DNA of 64,000 nt from DATLLN01 sp963720885 (GCA_963720885.1 CAVRGW010000002.1:496001-560000); one strand, 5' to 3'. Counted from the first letter of the stretch, positions 55,588-63,896 are shown. Numbers and translations are program-made. Notes: generated by a model from the sequence alone, not told the origin.

Positions 55588-57029
55588 CAGGCCGCCCCCG
55601 CCGCGAACGCGGGCTGCCGCTCCGGCCGGTCGAGCCACGGGCGCAGCAGCTCCAGCGCGGCGCCGACGCGGAATGCGGTGACGTCGTCGTACGTGCGGCC
55701 GACGATCTGGATGCCGGTGGGCACCCCGTTGTCAGCGAAGCCGGACGGCACCGCCAGCACCGGACAACGGCTGAGGATGTTGAACACCGGCGTCGGGATC
55801 GAGTCGAAGTAGAACGGCAGATCGACGCCGCCGACCTCGATGCCGCGGCCGACGTAGCCGTCGCCGGCGGCGAGGCCGCGCGTGTTGACGGTCGGGCAGA
55901 TCAGCGCGTCGTAGTCCTCCAGCAGCTCGCCCACGGGGACGTAGAGCTTCGCCTCGATGTCGATCTCCTCGAGCATCGTCCCGCCGTCCGCCTGCTCGGC
56001 CGCCTGGCGTGCGAACTCGATCGCGTAGTCGGTCATCAGGTCGCCGTGCTCCCTGGCCACCTCGTCGACGTACGTCGCGAAGATCAGGTGGAAGTGGATC
56101 GCCGTCGCCCGGTCGACCATGTCGCGCGGGATGTCGAGGTCGACCTGCTCGACGATCGCACCGGCCTCGCGCAGGGCCTCGGCCGTGGCCAGCGTGTTGG
56201 CGATGATCTCCGGGTCGGTCGGCCAGCCGCCGAGATCGGGCGAGACGGCGACCCGCAGCCCCCGGACGCCCTCCAGCTGCTCGGGGATCTCGAGCTTGGG
56301 GCGCAGCGAGACGTGGTCGTGGGGATGTGGTCCGGCGAGCACGTTCTCGAACAGCGCGCAGTCCGCGACGGTGCGCGCCATCGGGCCACAGTGGCAGTAG
56401 ACGTCGAGGTTGAACGGCGCGGCCTGCGGCACCCGCCCGAACGGTGGCTTGAAACCGACCACGCCGTTGAACGATGCCGGGATCCGGATCGAGCCGCCGA
56501 TGTCCGAACCGCTGGCCAGCGTTGATGTGCCCGACGCCAGCGAGGCGCCAGAGCCCCCGGAGGAGCCGCCGACGGCGAACTCCGGGTTCCACGGGTTGCG
56601 GGTGACGCCGTGGATGCGCGAGTGGGTGAACGCCGCGCACGAGAACTCCGGGGCCGTCGTCCGAGCGTGGACGATCGCGCCCGAGTCGAGGATCCGCTGC
56701 GCGAAGTTGGACGACTCCTCCGCGACCAGATCCTTGTAGATCAGCGAGCCCTGCGTCCAGGGCTGGTCGGCCACCGCCTCCTCCTCCTTGATCGCGGTGG
56801 GGATGCCCTCGAGCGGCCGCGGCTGCTCGCCCTTGCCCATGTACCGCGCCTCGGCCTCCCGCGCCTGCGCGCGGGCCTCGTCGTGGAACGTGTGGCAGAG
56901 CGCGTTCACCGTCGGCTCCACCTCCTCGGCGCGGGCGATCACGGCATCCAGCAGCTCGACCGGAGAGAGGTCGTGCGAGCGAAACCGGGCGATCGCCTCG
57001 GTGGCGGACAGGTAGTGCAGCTCGGTCAT
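55587..57029 (-). CDS. Amidase signature family hydrolase
   Basis: A 480-residue amidase. The Ser-cisSer-Lys triad is Lys81 (IPTAIKEEEAV), Ser156 (VGGSSGGSG) and Ser180 (GSDIGGSIRIPASFNG); the 24-residue spacing between the Ser positions is standard. It hydrolyses a carboxamide; the specific amide is unknown. ATG 57029 overlaps the TetR stop (ATGA) and its own stop overlaps the amidohydrolase ATG (TGATG), so the three are tightly coupled. Confidence 0.92.
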   Translation of the reverse strand: MTELHYLSATEAIARFRSHDLSPVELLDAVIARAEEVEPTVNALCHTFHDEARAQAREAEARYMGKGEQPRPLEGIPTAIKEEEAVADQPWTQGSLIYKDLVAEESSNFAQRILDSGAIVHARTTAPEFSCAAFTHSRIHGVTRNPWNPEFAVGGSSGGSGASLASGTSTLASGSDIGGSIRIPASFNGVVGFKPPFGRVPQAAPFNLDVYCHCGPMARTVADCALFENVLAGPHPHDHVSLRPKLEIPEQLEGVRGLRVAVSPDLGGWPTDPEIIANTLATAEALREAGAIVEQVDLDIPRDMVDRATAIHFHLIFATYVDEVAREHGDLMTDYAIEFARQAAEQADGGTMLEEIDIEAKLYVPVGELLEDYDALICPTVNTRGLAAGDGYVGRGIEVGGVDLPFYFDSIPTPVFNILSRCPVLAVPSGFADNGVPTGIQIVGRTYDDVTAFRVGAALELLRPWLDRPERQPAFAAGAA

Positions 57030-57694
57030 CGACGGCCCTCCTGGGCTCGGCCGACCCGGGCTTCGATCGCGTCGAGCAGGAGCTCGACGCCGGTGTCGAA
57101 GACGAGGTCGGGATCGGGGTACATGTGCTGCGCCAGGGCGACGCAGTTGGGGAACCGGTCGGGCGGCAACGCCGAGTAGCTCCGCCGGGTGCGGTCCTGC
57201 CACGACGGCTCGCCGGCGTCGTCTGCGACCGCCTCGAAGACACCGGTGCCGGCCACGTAGTTGACGATCAGGTGGTAGTACAGAACGGCGTCGGGGTCGG
57301 CCAGCCCCGCCTTGCGGAGCAGCCCCAGCACCCGCTCGGCGATCCGCTCCAGATTCGGCGTGTCGTCCGGCGTCGCCGCCAGCGCCTCGGCGAAGCCGGG
57401 ATGCCGGCGGTACACCTGGCGGCCCATCAGCATCCCGTTGCGCAGCCCCTCGCGCCATGGCCCGTCGGGGTAGTGCTCGATCACTCCGCCGAACAGGCGG
57501 TCGGCCATCGCTGTGATCAGCTCGTCCTTGTTGCGGAAGTGCCGGTAGACAGCCGTCGGGTCGGCACCCAGCTGGGCGCCGACCCGGCGCATCGTCAGGC
57601 CGCGGTGCCCCGCGCCCTCGGCGACCGCGAATGCGGCGTCGAGGATGCTCTCCCGGTCGAGCCGCGAGGGGCGACGGGTCTTTCCGGCGCTCAT
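57026..57694 (-). CDS. TetR/AcrR-family regulator of the amidase operon
   Basis: A 222-residue regulator: RLDRESILDAAFAVAEGAGH, RGLTMRRVGAQLGADPTAVY and RHFRNKDELITAMADRLFGG form the helix-turn-helix domain; the C-terminal domain is TetR_C-like (PDAVLYYHLIVNYVAGTGVF). It is the first gene of the operon and stands behind the perfect 27-bp palindrome at 57716-57742, its likely binding site, so it should repress its own operon until an amide ligand binds. Confidence 0.9.
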   Translation of the reverse strand: MSAGKTRRPSRLDRESILDAAFAVAEGAGHRGLTMRRVGAQLGADPTAVYRHFRNKDELITAMADRLFGGVIEHYPDGPWREGLRNGMLMGRQVYRRHPGFAEALAATPDDTPNLERIAERVLGLLRKAGLADPDAVLYYHLIVNYVAGTGVFEAVADDAGEPSWQDRTRRSYSALPPDRFPNCVALAQHMYPDPDLVFDTGVELLLDAIEARVGRAQEGRR

Positions 57695-57715
57695 GATCGG
57701 CGCAGGGTGCCATAT

Positions 57716-57742
57716 CGCAACGCTGTTGTCAACAGCGTTGCG
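57716..57742. promoter_or_regulatory. Perfect 27-bp palindrome, TetR operator overlapping a consensus -35
   Basis: CGCAACGCTGTTG-T-CAACAGCGTTGCG, with 13-bp perfect arms. On the minus strand the centre reads TTGACA, a perfect -35, and CACCCT follows at a 17-bp spacing as a weak -10. Binding would occlude the promoter. The divergent small gene at 57785 may be controlled as well. Confidence 0.82.
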
Positions 57743-57784
57743 CGTACCGAAATGGAGAGCGAGCCGGTGTGCGACAATCGGACC

Positions 57785-57952
57785 GTGATCGACGGTCCCA
57801 TCGACGGCGCTCCGCACAGCGAGGCCGTGGTCGTCTCCCCCGGCCACGACGGCTGGGTGGTCGGCGACGAGCCGTCCGTGCTGGCGCAGTACGACCGCGG
57901 CTCCGACACCGTCGCCCGGCTGGGCCTGCCGAGCGAGCACCGCCACGACTGA
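57785..57952 (+). CDS. Small hypothetical protein
   Basis: About 55 residues: VIDGPIDGAPHSEAVVVSPG, HDGWVVGDEPSVLAQYDRGS. I do not recognise it. GTG 57785 has GACAAT ending 6 nt upstream; ATG 57752 in the same frame would add 11 residues. It diverges from the TetR gene across the operator. Confidence 0.5.
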   Translation: MIDGPIDGAPHSEAVVVSPGHDGWVVGDEPSVLAQYDRGSDTVARLGLPSEHRHD

Positions 57953-57962
57953 GCGGCCGGCG

Positions 57963-58673
57963 CTGACCACCGCGTGGATCTACCGCCGCGCGTGGGCGAC
58001 GTACCGATCGCGGTTCTGGCTGGTCACCGCAGTCGGGATCGTCGTGTTCGGGCTGTCCGGCGCCGTCCAGGCCGTCGTCCAGCTGGCGGCGGGCGAGCTG
58101 AGCGGCCACGAGCGGTCGGCGGTGTCGGCCCTGGGCGTCGCCGTCGCGGCGACGTCGGGCCTGTCCGCGGGCGGGCTGGTGCTGTTCGGCGGGCTGGTCG
58201 AGCACACGGTCGCCGAACACCAGCATGGCGCCCCCCACCGCTCGCTGGGCGTCGCGATCCGCCGGCTGCCGCTGGTATCGCTGCTGATCGCCGACCTGGT
58301 GACATCGGTGCTGACGGCCGCCGGAGTCGCGTTCTTCGTGCTGCCGGGGCTGGCCGTGTTCACGTTCCTTTCCCTGTCCGGCGCGGTGATCGTCTCCGAG
58401 GGCGAGCCGGCCTTTCGATCCCTCCGGCGGTCGGCCGCGCTGGTGCGGCGCCGGTTCTGGCTGACCGCACGATGCGTGACGCTGCCGATCGCAATCGAGA
58501 CGATGCTGGTGCATGGAGTCTCGGTGCTCGATCGCGAGCATCCGCTGGCCGCTGCCTTCGTAGCCAACGCCGCTCTGGGGGCCGCCGTCGGCGTGGCGGT
58601 GGGACTGATCGAGGCGACGCTTGCCCTGGAGCTGATCCACCGGTCGCGACGGCCGGTCGCTGTGCGAGACTGA
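57963..58673 (+). CDS. Multi-helix membrane protein, probably CTG-initiated
   Basis: About 236 residues with five or six hydrophobic segments: WIYRRAWATYRSRFWLVTAV, GVAVAATSGLSAGGLVLFGG, VTSVLTAAGVAFFVLPGLAV. The pattern 'helix, A-W-x-x-Y, FW' resembles glycerophosphodiesterase membrane-domain/DUF7847-like proteins. The frame back to a TGA at 57786 has no ATG, GTG or TTG before the first helix; CTG 57963 is the best start, and GTG 58044 would cut the first helix. The next gene starts 5 bp after the stop. Confidence 0.62.
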   Translation: MTTAWIYRRAWATYRSRFWLVTAVGIVVFGLSGAVQAVVQLAAGELSGHERSAVSALGVAVAATSGLSAGGLVLFGGLVEHTVAEHQHGAPHRSLGVAIRRLPLVSLLIADLVTSVLTAAGVAFFVLPGLAVFTFLSLSGAVIVSEGEPAFRSLRRSAALVRRRFWLTARCVTLPIAIETMLVHGVSVLDREHPLAAAFVANAALGAAVGVAVGLIEATLALELIHRSRRPVAVRD

Positions 58674-58678
58674 CCGGC

Positions 58679-59053
58679 ATGGTGCTGCTCGAGTTCACGG
58701 TGATCGACGTCGTCGAGTCGCTGGTCGTCCTGTTCTTCTGGTTCATGCTGATCTGGATGTTCATCGCCGTCTTCGCGGACGTCTTCCGCCGCGACGACCT
58801 GAGCGGATGGCACAAGGCCGGCTGGCTGCTGTTCGTGTTCGTGCTGCCGCTGATCGGCATCCTGGTCTACCTGATCGCCCGCCCCAAGCTGACGCCGGCC
58901 GACCGGCGGGTGATGGAGCAGGCGATGCGGGTCGAGAGCGGCGGCAGCCCGCAGTCGACCGCCGATGAGATCGCCAAGCTGGCCGAGCTCCGTTCGACGG
59001 GCGCGATCTCCGACGAGGAATACGAGCGCCTGAAGCAGCGCGCGCTGGCCTGA
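58679..59053 (+). CDS. PLDc_N and SHOCT-domain membrane protein
   Basis: A 124-residue protein: two helices of the phospholipase D-nuclease N-terminal type (ESLVVLFFWFMLIWMFIAVF, AGWLLFVFVLPLIGILVYLI), then a SHOCT motif at the C-terminus (EIAKLAELRSTGAISDEEYE). Such proteins are frequent in actinobacteria and of unknown role. Probably co-transcribed with the membrane protein upstream. Confidence 0.8.
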   Translation: MVLLEFTVIDVVESLVVLFFWFMLIWMFIAVFADVFRRDDLSGWHKAGWLLFVFVLPLIGILVYLIARPKLTPADRRVMEQAMRVESGGSPQSTADEIAKLAELRSTGAISDEEYERLKQRALA

Positions 59054-59059
59054 TCCGAT

Positions 59060-60379
59060 TCAACGCAGCGCGCCGACGGCGCGACAGGCCTCGATGTGGA
59101 ACCTGGTCGCGTAGCCCAGGTCGTCGACGTGCACCCGTTCGTCGGCGCCGTGGACGCCGGCAGCCACCACCTCGTAGGGGGTGCGCCGCACCGGCCACAC
59201 GCCGTAGGCGACGGTGCCGAACGCCTCCCGCATCGGATGCGAGTCCGTGTAGCCGTTGAGGATCGTCGGGACGACCACCGCGCCGGGATCGTTGGCCGCG
59301 AAGAAGTCCCGGCAGAAGCCGAACAGCGGCGAATCGGCGGGCGAGATGCTGCCGCCGGTCAGCGCGTCGATGACCTCGACCTCGTGCGGCACGTCATCGC
59401 CCAGCGCCTCAGCGAGCTCGGCCAGCAGGTCGCCCTCGGAGTCGCCGGGGAGCAGCCGGCAGTCGCAGTCGACGCCGGCCCGCGCGGGCATCACGTTCAG
59501 CGCCGGCGACCCGTACAGCCGCGTGGGGGCGATCGTGGTGGCGAACAGCGGCGTCAGCAGCTCCGAGAACGACGGGTGCAGCGCCTCCAGCTTCGTGATC
59601 GCCTCGTCCAGATCGTCCCCAGCCGTGCCGGCCAGCGCGTCCAGCAGCTTTCCGGTCTCCGGCAGCAGGCGCCGCTTCGGACGGTATCCGGCGATCCGCG
59701 AGATCAGCGTTGCCAATCTCGGCACCGAGCCGTCGACGACGCCGGGCATCGTCGTGGCGGTGGCCGTCCCCAGGGCGGTGACGCGTGCCGCGAGCGCGGC
59801 CTTCTCCCCCACGCTGACGGTGATCACCGTGCGGCCGTCGGCCAGCACCAGCCGCTCGGCCGCGCCCTCGTTGAGCGCGTAGTCCGTGCCGATGTCCGGC
59901 CGCTCGTGCACCAGCCAGGTCATGCCGACGCGCTCCGTGCCGTCCTCCTCGTCGGCCTCCGCGATGAACACGACGTCGCCGCCGGGGCGGAGCCCGCTGC
60001 GGGACAGAGCGGCCATCGCCACCGCCCGCGTCGCCGTCTCGTTCTTCATGTCGGCCGCGCCGCGCCCCCACAAGAAGCCGTCGTCGTCCAGGTGGCCCGA
60101 GAACGGCGGGTGCCGCCAGTCCTCCGCAGTGGCTGGCACGACGTCGGTGTGCCCGATCAGCGCCATCGACGGGCCGTCGCCCGTCCCCGGGATGCGGGCG
60201 ATCAGGTTCGCCCGGTCGGGGTCGCGGGCGACCAGCTCGCAGGCCACGCCGTTCGCCTCGAGGTAGCTCTTGAGCAGCGTCGCCGCGGGTGTCTCGCGGC
60301 CGGGCGGGTTCGACGTGTCGATCCGCAGCAGGTCGCGCAGGAGCTCCGTCGCCTCGTCGCGCAGGTCGCTCTCGAGCAC
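59060..60379 (-). CDS. M20-family metallo-deacylase (ArgE/DapE-like)
   Basis: A 439-residue amidohydrolase of the M20 clan: LRIDTSNPPGRETPAATLLK, MALIGHTDVVPATAEDWRHP (metal His and Asp), WGRGAADMKNETATRAVAMA (bridging Asp), VFIAEADEEDGTERVG (Glu pair) and AAGVHGADERVHVDDL (last His). It removes acyl groups from amino acids. GTG 60379 starts 4 bp after the stop of the acetamidase-like gene, in one operon. Confidence 0.9.
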   Translation of the reverse strand: MLESDLRDEATELLRDLLRIDTSNPPGRETPAATLLKSYLEANGVACELVARDPDRANLIARIPGTGDGPSMALIGHTDVVPATAEDWRHPPFSGHLDDDGFLWGRGAADMKNETATRAVAMAALSRSGLRPGGDVVFIAEADEEDGTERVGMTWLVHERPDIGTDYALNEGAAERLVLADGRTVITVSVGEKAALAARVTALGTATATTMPGVVDGSVPRLATLISRIAGYRPKRRLLPETGKLLDALAGTAGDDLDEAITKLEALHPSFSELLTPLFATTIAPTRLYGSPALNVMPARAGVDCDCRLLPGDSEGDLLAELAEALGDDVPHEVEVIDALTGGSISPADSPLFGFCRDFFAANDPGAVVVPTILNGYTDSHPMREAFGTVAYGVWPVRRTPYEVVAAGVHGADERVHVDDLGYATRFHIEACRAVGALR

Positions 60380-60383
60380 GCCG

Positions 60384-61259
60384 TCAGCCCAGGCGGATCG
60401 CGGCGTCGCGCAGCACGGCGTGGACGCCCTTGACGCCGTTCACGATCTGCGTGACCCTCAGGTCGACGGCCACGCTGGCCAGCGCGAAGGCGTGGTCGCG
60501 GTCGAGTCCGTGCTCGCGCTGCATCAGGTCGAGCATCGCTCCCAGGGCGTCGTCCGCAGCCCGGTCGAGATCCTCGTCGAAGGCGAGCGTCACCCATGCG
60601 TCGTCCGTGCGGGCGACGGGCAGCTCCAGCGGCAGGTCGGTGCGGACCTCCAGGGTCAGTACGACGCGATCGAGGGGGCACTCGATGGCCGTGCCCGACA
60701 CCTCGCCGTCGCCCTGCGCCGCGTGGCCGTCGCCGGCGGAGAGCAGCGCGCCGTCGACCGGCACCGGCAGGTACAGCGTGGTGCCGGCAACCAGCTCCTT
60801 GCAGTCGATGTTGCCCCCGAACCGGCGGGGCGGGATCGTCGAGTGGACGCCGGGTTCGGGAGGCGGCATGCCGACCACGCCGAGGAAGGGCGCGAGCGAG
60901 ACCTCGGCGCCGCGGTCGTCCACCCCGACGCCGGCGGCGGCATCGAGCCGCCAGCGGTCGTGCAGCGGCTCGGCCAGCGTCTCGCCCCACGGTGCGACGG
61001 CGATCTCGTCCATCCGCACGACCAGCGTGTCGCCGGCACGGGCGCCGCGCACCTCGATCGGGCCGGTCAGCGGATGCCCGTCGTCCAGCACGGGATCGAT
61101 CGAATCGAAGTAGTCCTCGTCCGGGCCGGCCCAACGCCACCAGGCATCGAGCGCCTGGAACCGCACCGAGTCGCCGGGATCGACCGTCAGCACGGGCGGC
61201 AGGGCCGCCGAGAAGTGGCCGTGGATCGTGTCGCGGCCGAGGGGAATCTCGTGGAGCAC
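60384..61259 (-). CDS. Acetamidase/formamidase family hydrolase
   Basis: A 291-residue enzyme: FSAALPPVLTVDPGDSVRFQ, DTLVVRMDEIAVAPWGETLA, PPRRFGGNIDCKELVAGTTL, LLSAGDGHAAQGDGEVSGTA and LPVARTDDAWVTLAFDEDLD, the FmdA/AmdA pattern. It releases ammonia from formamide or acetamide. GTG 61259 is 7 nt from TAGGCT (complement of 61267-61272). Divergent from the molybdoenzyme gene. Confidence 0.92.
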   Translation of the reverse strand: MLHEIPLGRDTIHGHFSAALPPVLTVDPGDSVRFQALDAWWRWAGPDEDYFDSIDPVLDDGHPLTGPIEVRGARAGDTLVVRMDEIAVAPWGETLAEPLHDRWRLDAAAGVGVDDRGAEVSLAPFLGVVGMPPPEPGVHSTIPPRRFGGNIDCKELVAGTTLYLPVPVDGALLSAGDGHAAQGDGEVSGTAIECPLDRVVLTLEVRTDLPLELPVARTDDAWVTLAFDEDLDRAADDALGAMLDLMQREHGLDRDHAFALASVAVDLRVTQIVNGVKGVHAVLRDAAIRLG

Positions 61260-61266
61260 ACGGAAG

Positions 61267-61287
61267 AGCCTACGCCCCCGATAGGCT
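61267..61287. promoter_or_regulatory. Pair of divergent -10 boxes, both leaderless
   Basis: AGCCTA at 61267-61272 is TAGGCT on the minus strand, 7 nt from GTG 61259. TAGGCT at 61282-61287 on the plus strand is 7 nt from GTG 61295. The whole gap between the two genes is only 35 bp. Confidence 0.7.
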
Positions 61288-61294
61288 TGTGGGG

Positions 61295-62368
61295 GTGGAG
61301 ACCTCGCCCAACGAGTTCAGCCAGGCCGAGATCCAGCTGGCGATGCGAAATCACGGGGCGCCGCTGGAGGCGCTGCGCCGCCCGCTGACACCGCCCGGGC
61401 TGCACTATCTGCTGATCCACTTCGACGTGCCGTTCGCCGACGCGGCGGACTGGAGGGTGGACGTGACCGGGTCGGTGCGCGAGCCGCTCTCGCTCGGGCT
61501 CGCCGACCTCGCCGGTCTGCCGCAGATCACCCAGCCGCTGACCATGGAGTGCGCCGGAAACGGCCGCGCCCGCCTGCGGCCGAAGATCGTCAGCCAGCCG
61601 TGGAACCTCGAGGCGGTCGGCACCGCGGAGTGGACAGGCGTTCGGCTGCGCGACGTGCTGGAGCGCGCCGGCGTGCTCGACGACGCCGTCGAGGTGGTGT
61701 TCGAAGGCGCCGATCGCGGCATCGACGGCGGCATCGAGCAGGCGTACGCGCGCAGCCTCAGCCTTGACGATGCCCTGGCCGGCGACGTGATGTTGGCGCA
61801 CACGGCGAACGGCGCGCCGTTGCTCCCGCAGCACGGCCACCCGCTGCGGCTGGTCGTGCCCGGGTGGTACGGCATGACCAACGTCAAGTGGTTGCGGTCG
61901 ATCCGCGTTGTCAGCGAACCGTTCGACGGGTACCAGCAGTCGCGGGCCTATACGATCCGCGTCTCCGATGACGACCCCGGAACGCCCGTCACCCGCATGC
62001 TGCCCCGCTCGCTGATGGTGCCGCCGGGGATCCCCGACTTCATGAGCCGCGAGCGGTTCGTCGACGGCGGTCACGTTGAGCTGCAGGGTCGCGCGTGGTC
62101 TGGCTGGGGGCGCATCGAGTCGGTAGAGGTGTCGGCCGACGGCGGCCATTCGTGGGAGCCGGCGCGGCTCGGCGAGCCGCTCGGACCGAACGCGTGGGCC
62201 GGGTGGTCGTACGAGTGGAGCCCGGACGGCCCCGGCATCTACGAGCTGTGCAGCGCCGCCACCGACGAGACCGGCCGGCGACAGCCGCTCGAGCCCGTGT
62301 GGAACACCGGCGGCTACTGCAACAACGCCGTGCAGCGCGTGGCGGTCACGGTCAGAGCCGGGTCGTGA
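61295..62368 (+). CDS. Sulfite-oxidase-like molybdopterin enzyme
   Basis: A 357-residue enzyme of the sulfite oxidase family: MRNHGAPLEALRRPLTPPGL, HYLLIHFDVPFADAADWRVD, LTMECAGNGRARLRPKI (Cys86, the molybdenum ligand), TAEWTGVRLRDVLERAGV, PLLPQHGHPLRLVVPGWYGM and NVKWLRSIRVVSEPFDGYQQ. The C-terminal dimer domain is present. There is no heme domain and no signal peptide. Its stop overlaps GTG 62365 of the next gene. Confidence 0.92.
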   Translation: METSPNEFSQAEIQLAMRNHGAPLEALRRPLTPPGLHYLLIHFDVPFADAADWRVDVTGSVREPLSLGLADLAGLPQITQPLTMECAGNGRARLRPKIVSQPWNLEAVGTAEWTGVRLRDVLERAGVLDDAVEVVFEGADRGIDGGIEQAYARSLSLDDALAGDVMLAHTANGAPLLPQHGHPLRLVVPGWYGMTNVKWLRSIRVVSEPFDGYQQSRAYTIRVSDDDPGTPVTRMLPRSLMVPPGIPDFMSRERFVDGGHVELQGRAWSGWGRIESVEVSADGGHSWEPARLGEPLGPNAWAGWSYEWSPDGPGIYELCSAATDETGRRQPLEPVWNTGGYCNNAVQRVAVTVRAGS

Positions 62369-63180
62369 TCGTTCAGGGATCCGAGGCTCGGCTGCACTGC
62401 GTGCAGCACGGCGAGGGGCCGGACATCGTCTGGGTGTCGGGTGGCGGCGGCCTGGCGACGGATTGGCATCCGTACCAGATCCCCTTCTTCGAGGGGGACT
62501 TCCGCAACACCACGTTCGACAACCGCGGCATCGGCGCGACCGAGTGCGACATCCCGCTGCCGTGGCCGCTGGAGTCGTTCGCAAGGGACGCGGCCGAGGT
62601 GATCGAGGCGATCTGCGACCCGCCGGTGGCGATCGTCGGGCTCTCGCTGGGCGGCGCCATCGTCCAGCAGGTCGCGATCGACTATCCCGATCTGCTGCGC
62701 TGCTGCATCACCATGGGCACCGGCGCGCTGAGCACCGGCTGGGGCTGGGACTACCAGAAGGCCGAGATCGACTGGCGCAAGGAGGGCAACCACCTCGACG
62801 GGATGATGGCGGTCGTCCACAACGCGGCGATGATGTACCCGGCGAAGGTGCTGGGCGACCGCGAGCTGTGGCCGAAGCTGCGCGCCGACCTCGAGTCCTG
62901 GCTCTCCACCGACGACAACGAGAAGTCGCTGATCCCGCAGTGGGAGGCGTGCCTGCTCTACGACCAGACGGCGAGCCTGCCCGGCTGCAAGGTGCCGATG
63001 CACGTGATCGCCTTCAGCGAGGACGTGCAGGCCCCGCCGCAGGACGGGCTCGAGGTGGCGGAGCTGGCGGGCAACGGCGAGTTCCACGAGTTCGAGGGCA
63101 TGGGCCATTGCTCGATCTACGGGCACACGCAGGATGTGCTGAACCCCTTCATCCGGAAGCTGGTCGAGCGCTACCTGTGA
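62365..63180 (+). CDS. Alpha/beta-hydrolase
   Basis: A 271-residue hydrolase: DIVWVSGGGGLATDWHPYQI, TTFDNRGIGATECDIPLPWP, VAIVGLSLGGAIVQQVAIDY (nucleophile Ser in GLSLGG) and FEGMGHCSIYGHTQDVLNPF (His). Resembles 3-oxoadipate enol-lactonase-type proteins. GTG 62365 overlaps the molybdoenzyme stop (GTGA), so the two are coupled; substrate unknown. Confidence 0.86.
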   Translation: MIVQGSEARLHCVQHGEGPDIVWVSGGGGLATDWHPYQIPFFEGDFRNTTFDNRGIGATECDIPLPWPLESFARDAAEVIEAICDPPVAIVGLSLGGAIVQQVAIDYPDLLRCCITMGTGALSTGWGWDYQKAEIDWRKEGNHLDGMMAVVHNAAMMYPAKVLGDRELWPKLRADLESWLSTDDNEKSLIPQWEACLLYDQTASLPGCKVPMHVIAFSEDVQAPPQDGLEVAELAGNGEFHEFEGMGHCSIYGHTQDVLNPFIRKLVERYL

Positions 63181-63194
63181 GGCGGCCGGCTGTC

Positions 63195-63399
63195 GGGGTC
63201 AGACCCGATCCGCCCCCTCCCGTCCGCTTCCGCACGAAACCGGCACGCCTCGTGACGGACTCGTGACGCGGGGTCAGAGCGGTGCCAGAGCGGGGTCAGA
63301 GCGGGGTCAGACCCGGGCGGGAAAACGCGCGCGGAAGCGCCACGACATGTCGCGGAAGACACGCCGAAGGCGTGCCAGCAGACGATCTGGGTCTGACCC
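63195..63399. repeat. GGGGTCAG repeat cluster (REP/MITE-like)
   Basis: GGGGTCAGACCC occurs at 63195-63206 and 63303-63314, GGGGTCAGAG at 63270-63279 and 63292-63301, and the complement GGGTCTGACCC at 63389-63399, with TGCCAG in between (63282-63288 and 63372-63378). Palindromic ends bracket about 205 bp. The 224-bp gap has no gene. It shares its words with the palindrome at 48601-48664. Confidence 0.7.
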
Positions 63400-63404
63400 T
63401 CCAG

Positions 63405-63896
63405 CTAGGAGTTGTGCAGAGTGTCGATCACGGAGCCGACGTGGAAGCCGGGCAGCCGCGGGCCCTCGAGCTCGATCGCGTCGCCGGACGGCCCGTGGAT
63501 CAGCTCGAGCACACGGACGTTGACGCGCTGGTGCACCTTGGCCTCGAGGTCGCTGCGGTCGAGCGCGAAGACCAGGTTCGTCGGGTGCCGGCCGTGCTCG
63601 CGCTCGGTGTCGAACCCGTAGACCTTGGAGTCGGACACGGCGACCATCGTGCGCTCTGGCACGTCTGCGGCCCCGTCCACCGCCTTCATCCCCGCCATCG
63701 CGCCGAAGCCGGTGCCGACCGCGCTTGCCATGCTGCCGCCGACCGCCCCGCCGATGCTGTCACCGATCAACCCGCCGGCGAACGCGCCGCCGAAGTGGCC
63801 GCGCGGCAGGAAGATCCCGGCCGCGGTGACGGTGTCCTGGACGCCGGCCTGGTCGAGCGCTTCCTGCACCCGCTTGACCATCTCGTGCTCGTTCAC
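63405..63896 (-). CDS. Gly-rich hypothetical protein
   Basis: A 163-residue protein: MNEHEMVKRVQEALDQAGVQ, a Gly/Ala-rich segment (GGAFAGGLIGDSIGGAVGGS) that may insert in a membrane, then TMVAVSDSKVYGFDTEREHG and RVNVRVLELIHGPSGDAIEL, which might be a small PH-like beta domain. Function unknown. GTG 63896 overlaps the stop of the membrane protein upstream (GTGA). Confidence 0.7.
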   Translation of the reverse strand: MNEHEMVKRVQEALDQAGVQDTVTAAGIFLPRGHFGGAFAGGLIGDSIGGAVGGSMASAVGTGFGAMAGMKAVDGAADVPERTMVAVSDSKVYGFDTEREHGRHPTNLVFALDRSDLEAKVHQRVNVRVLELIHGPSGDAIELEGPRLPGFHVGSVIDTLHNS

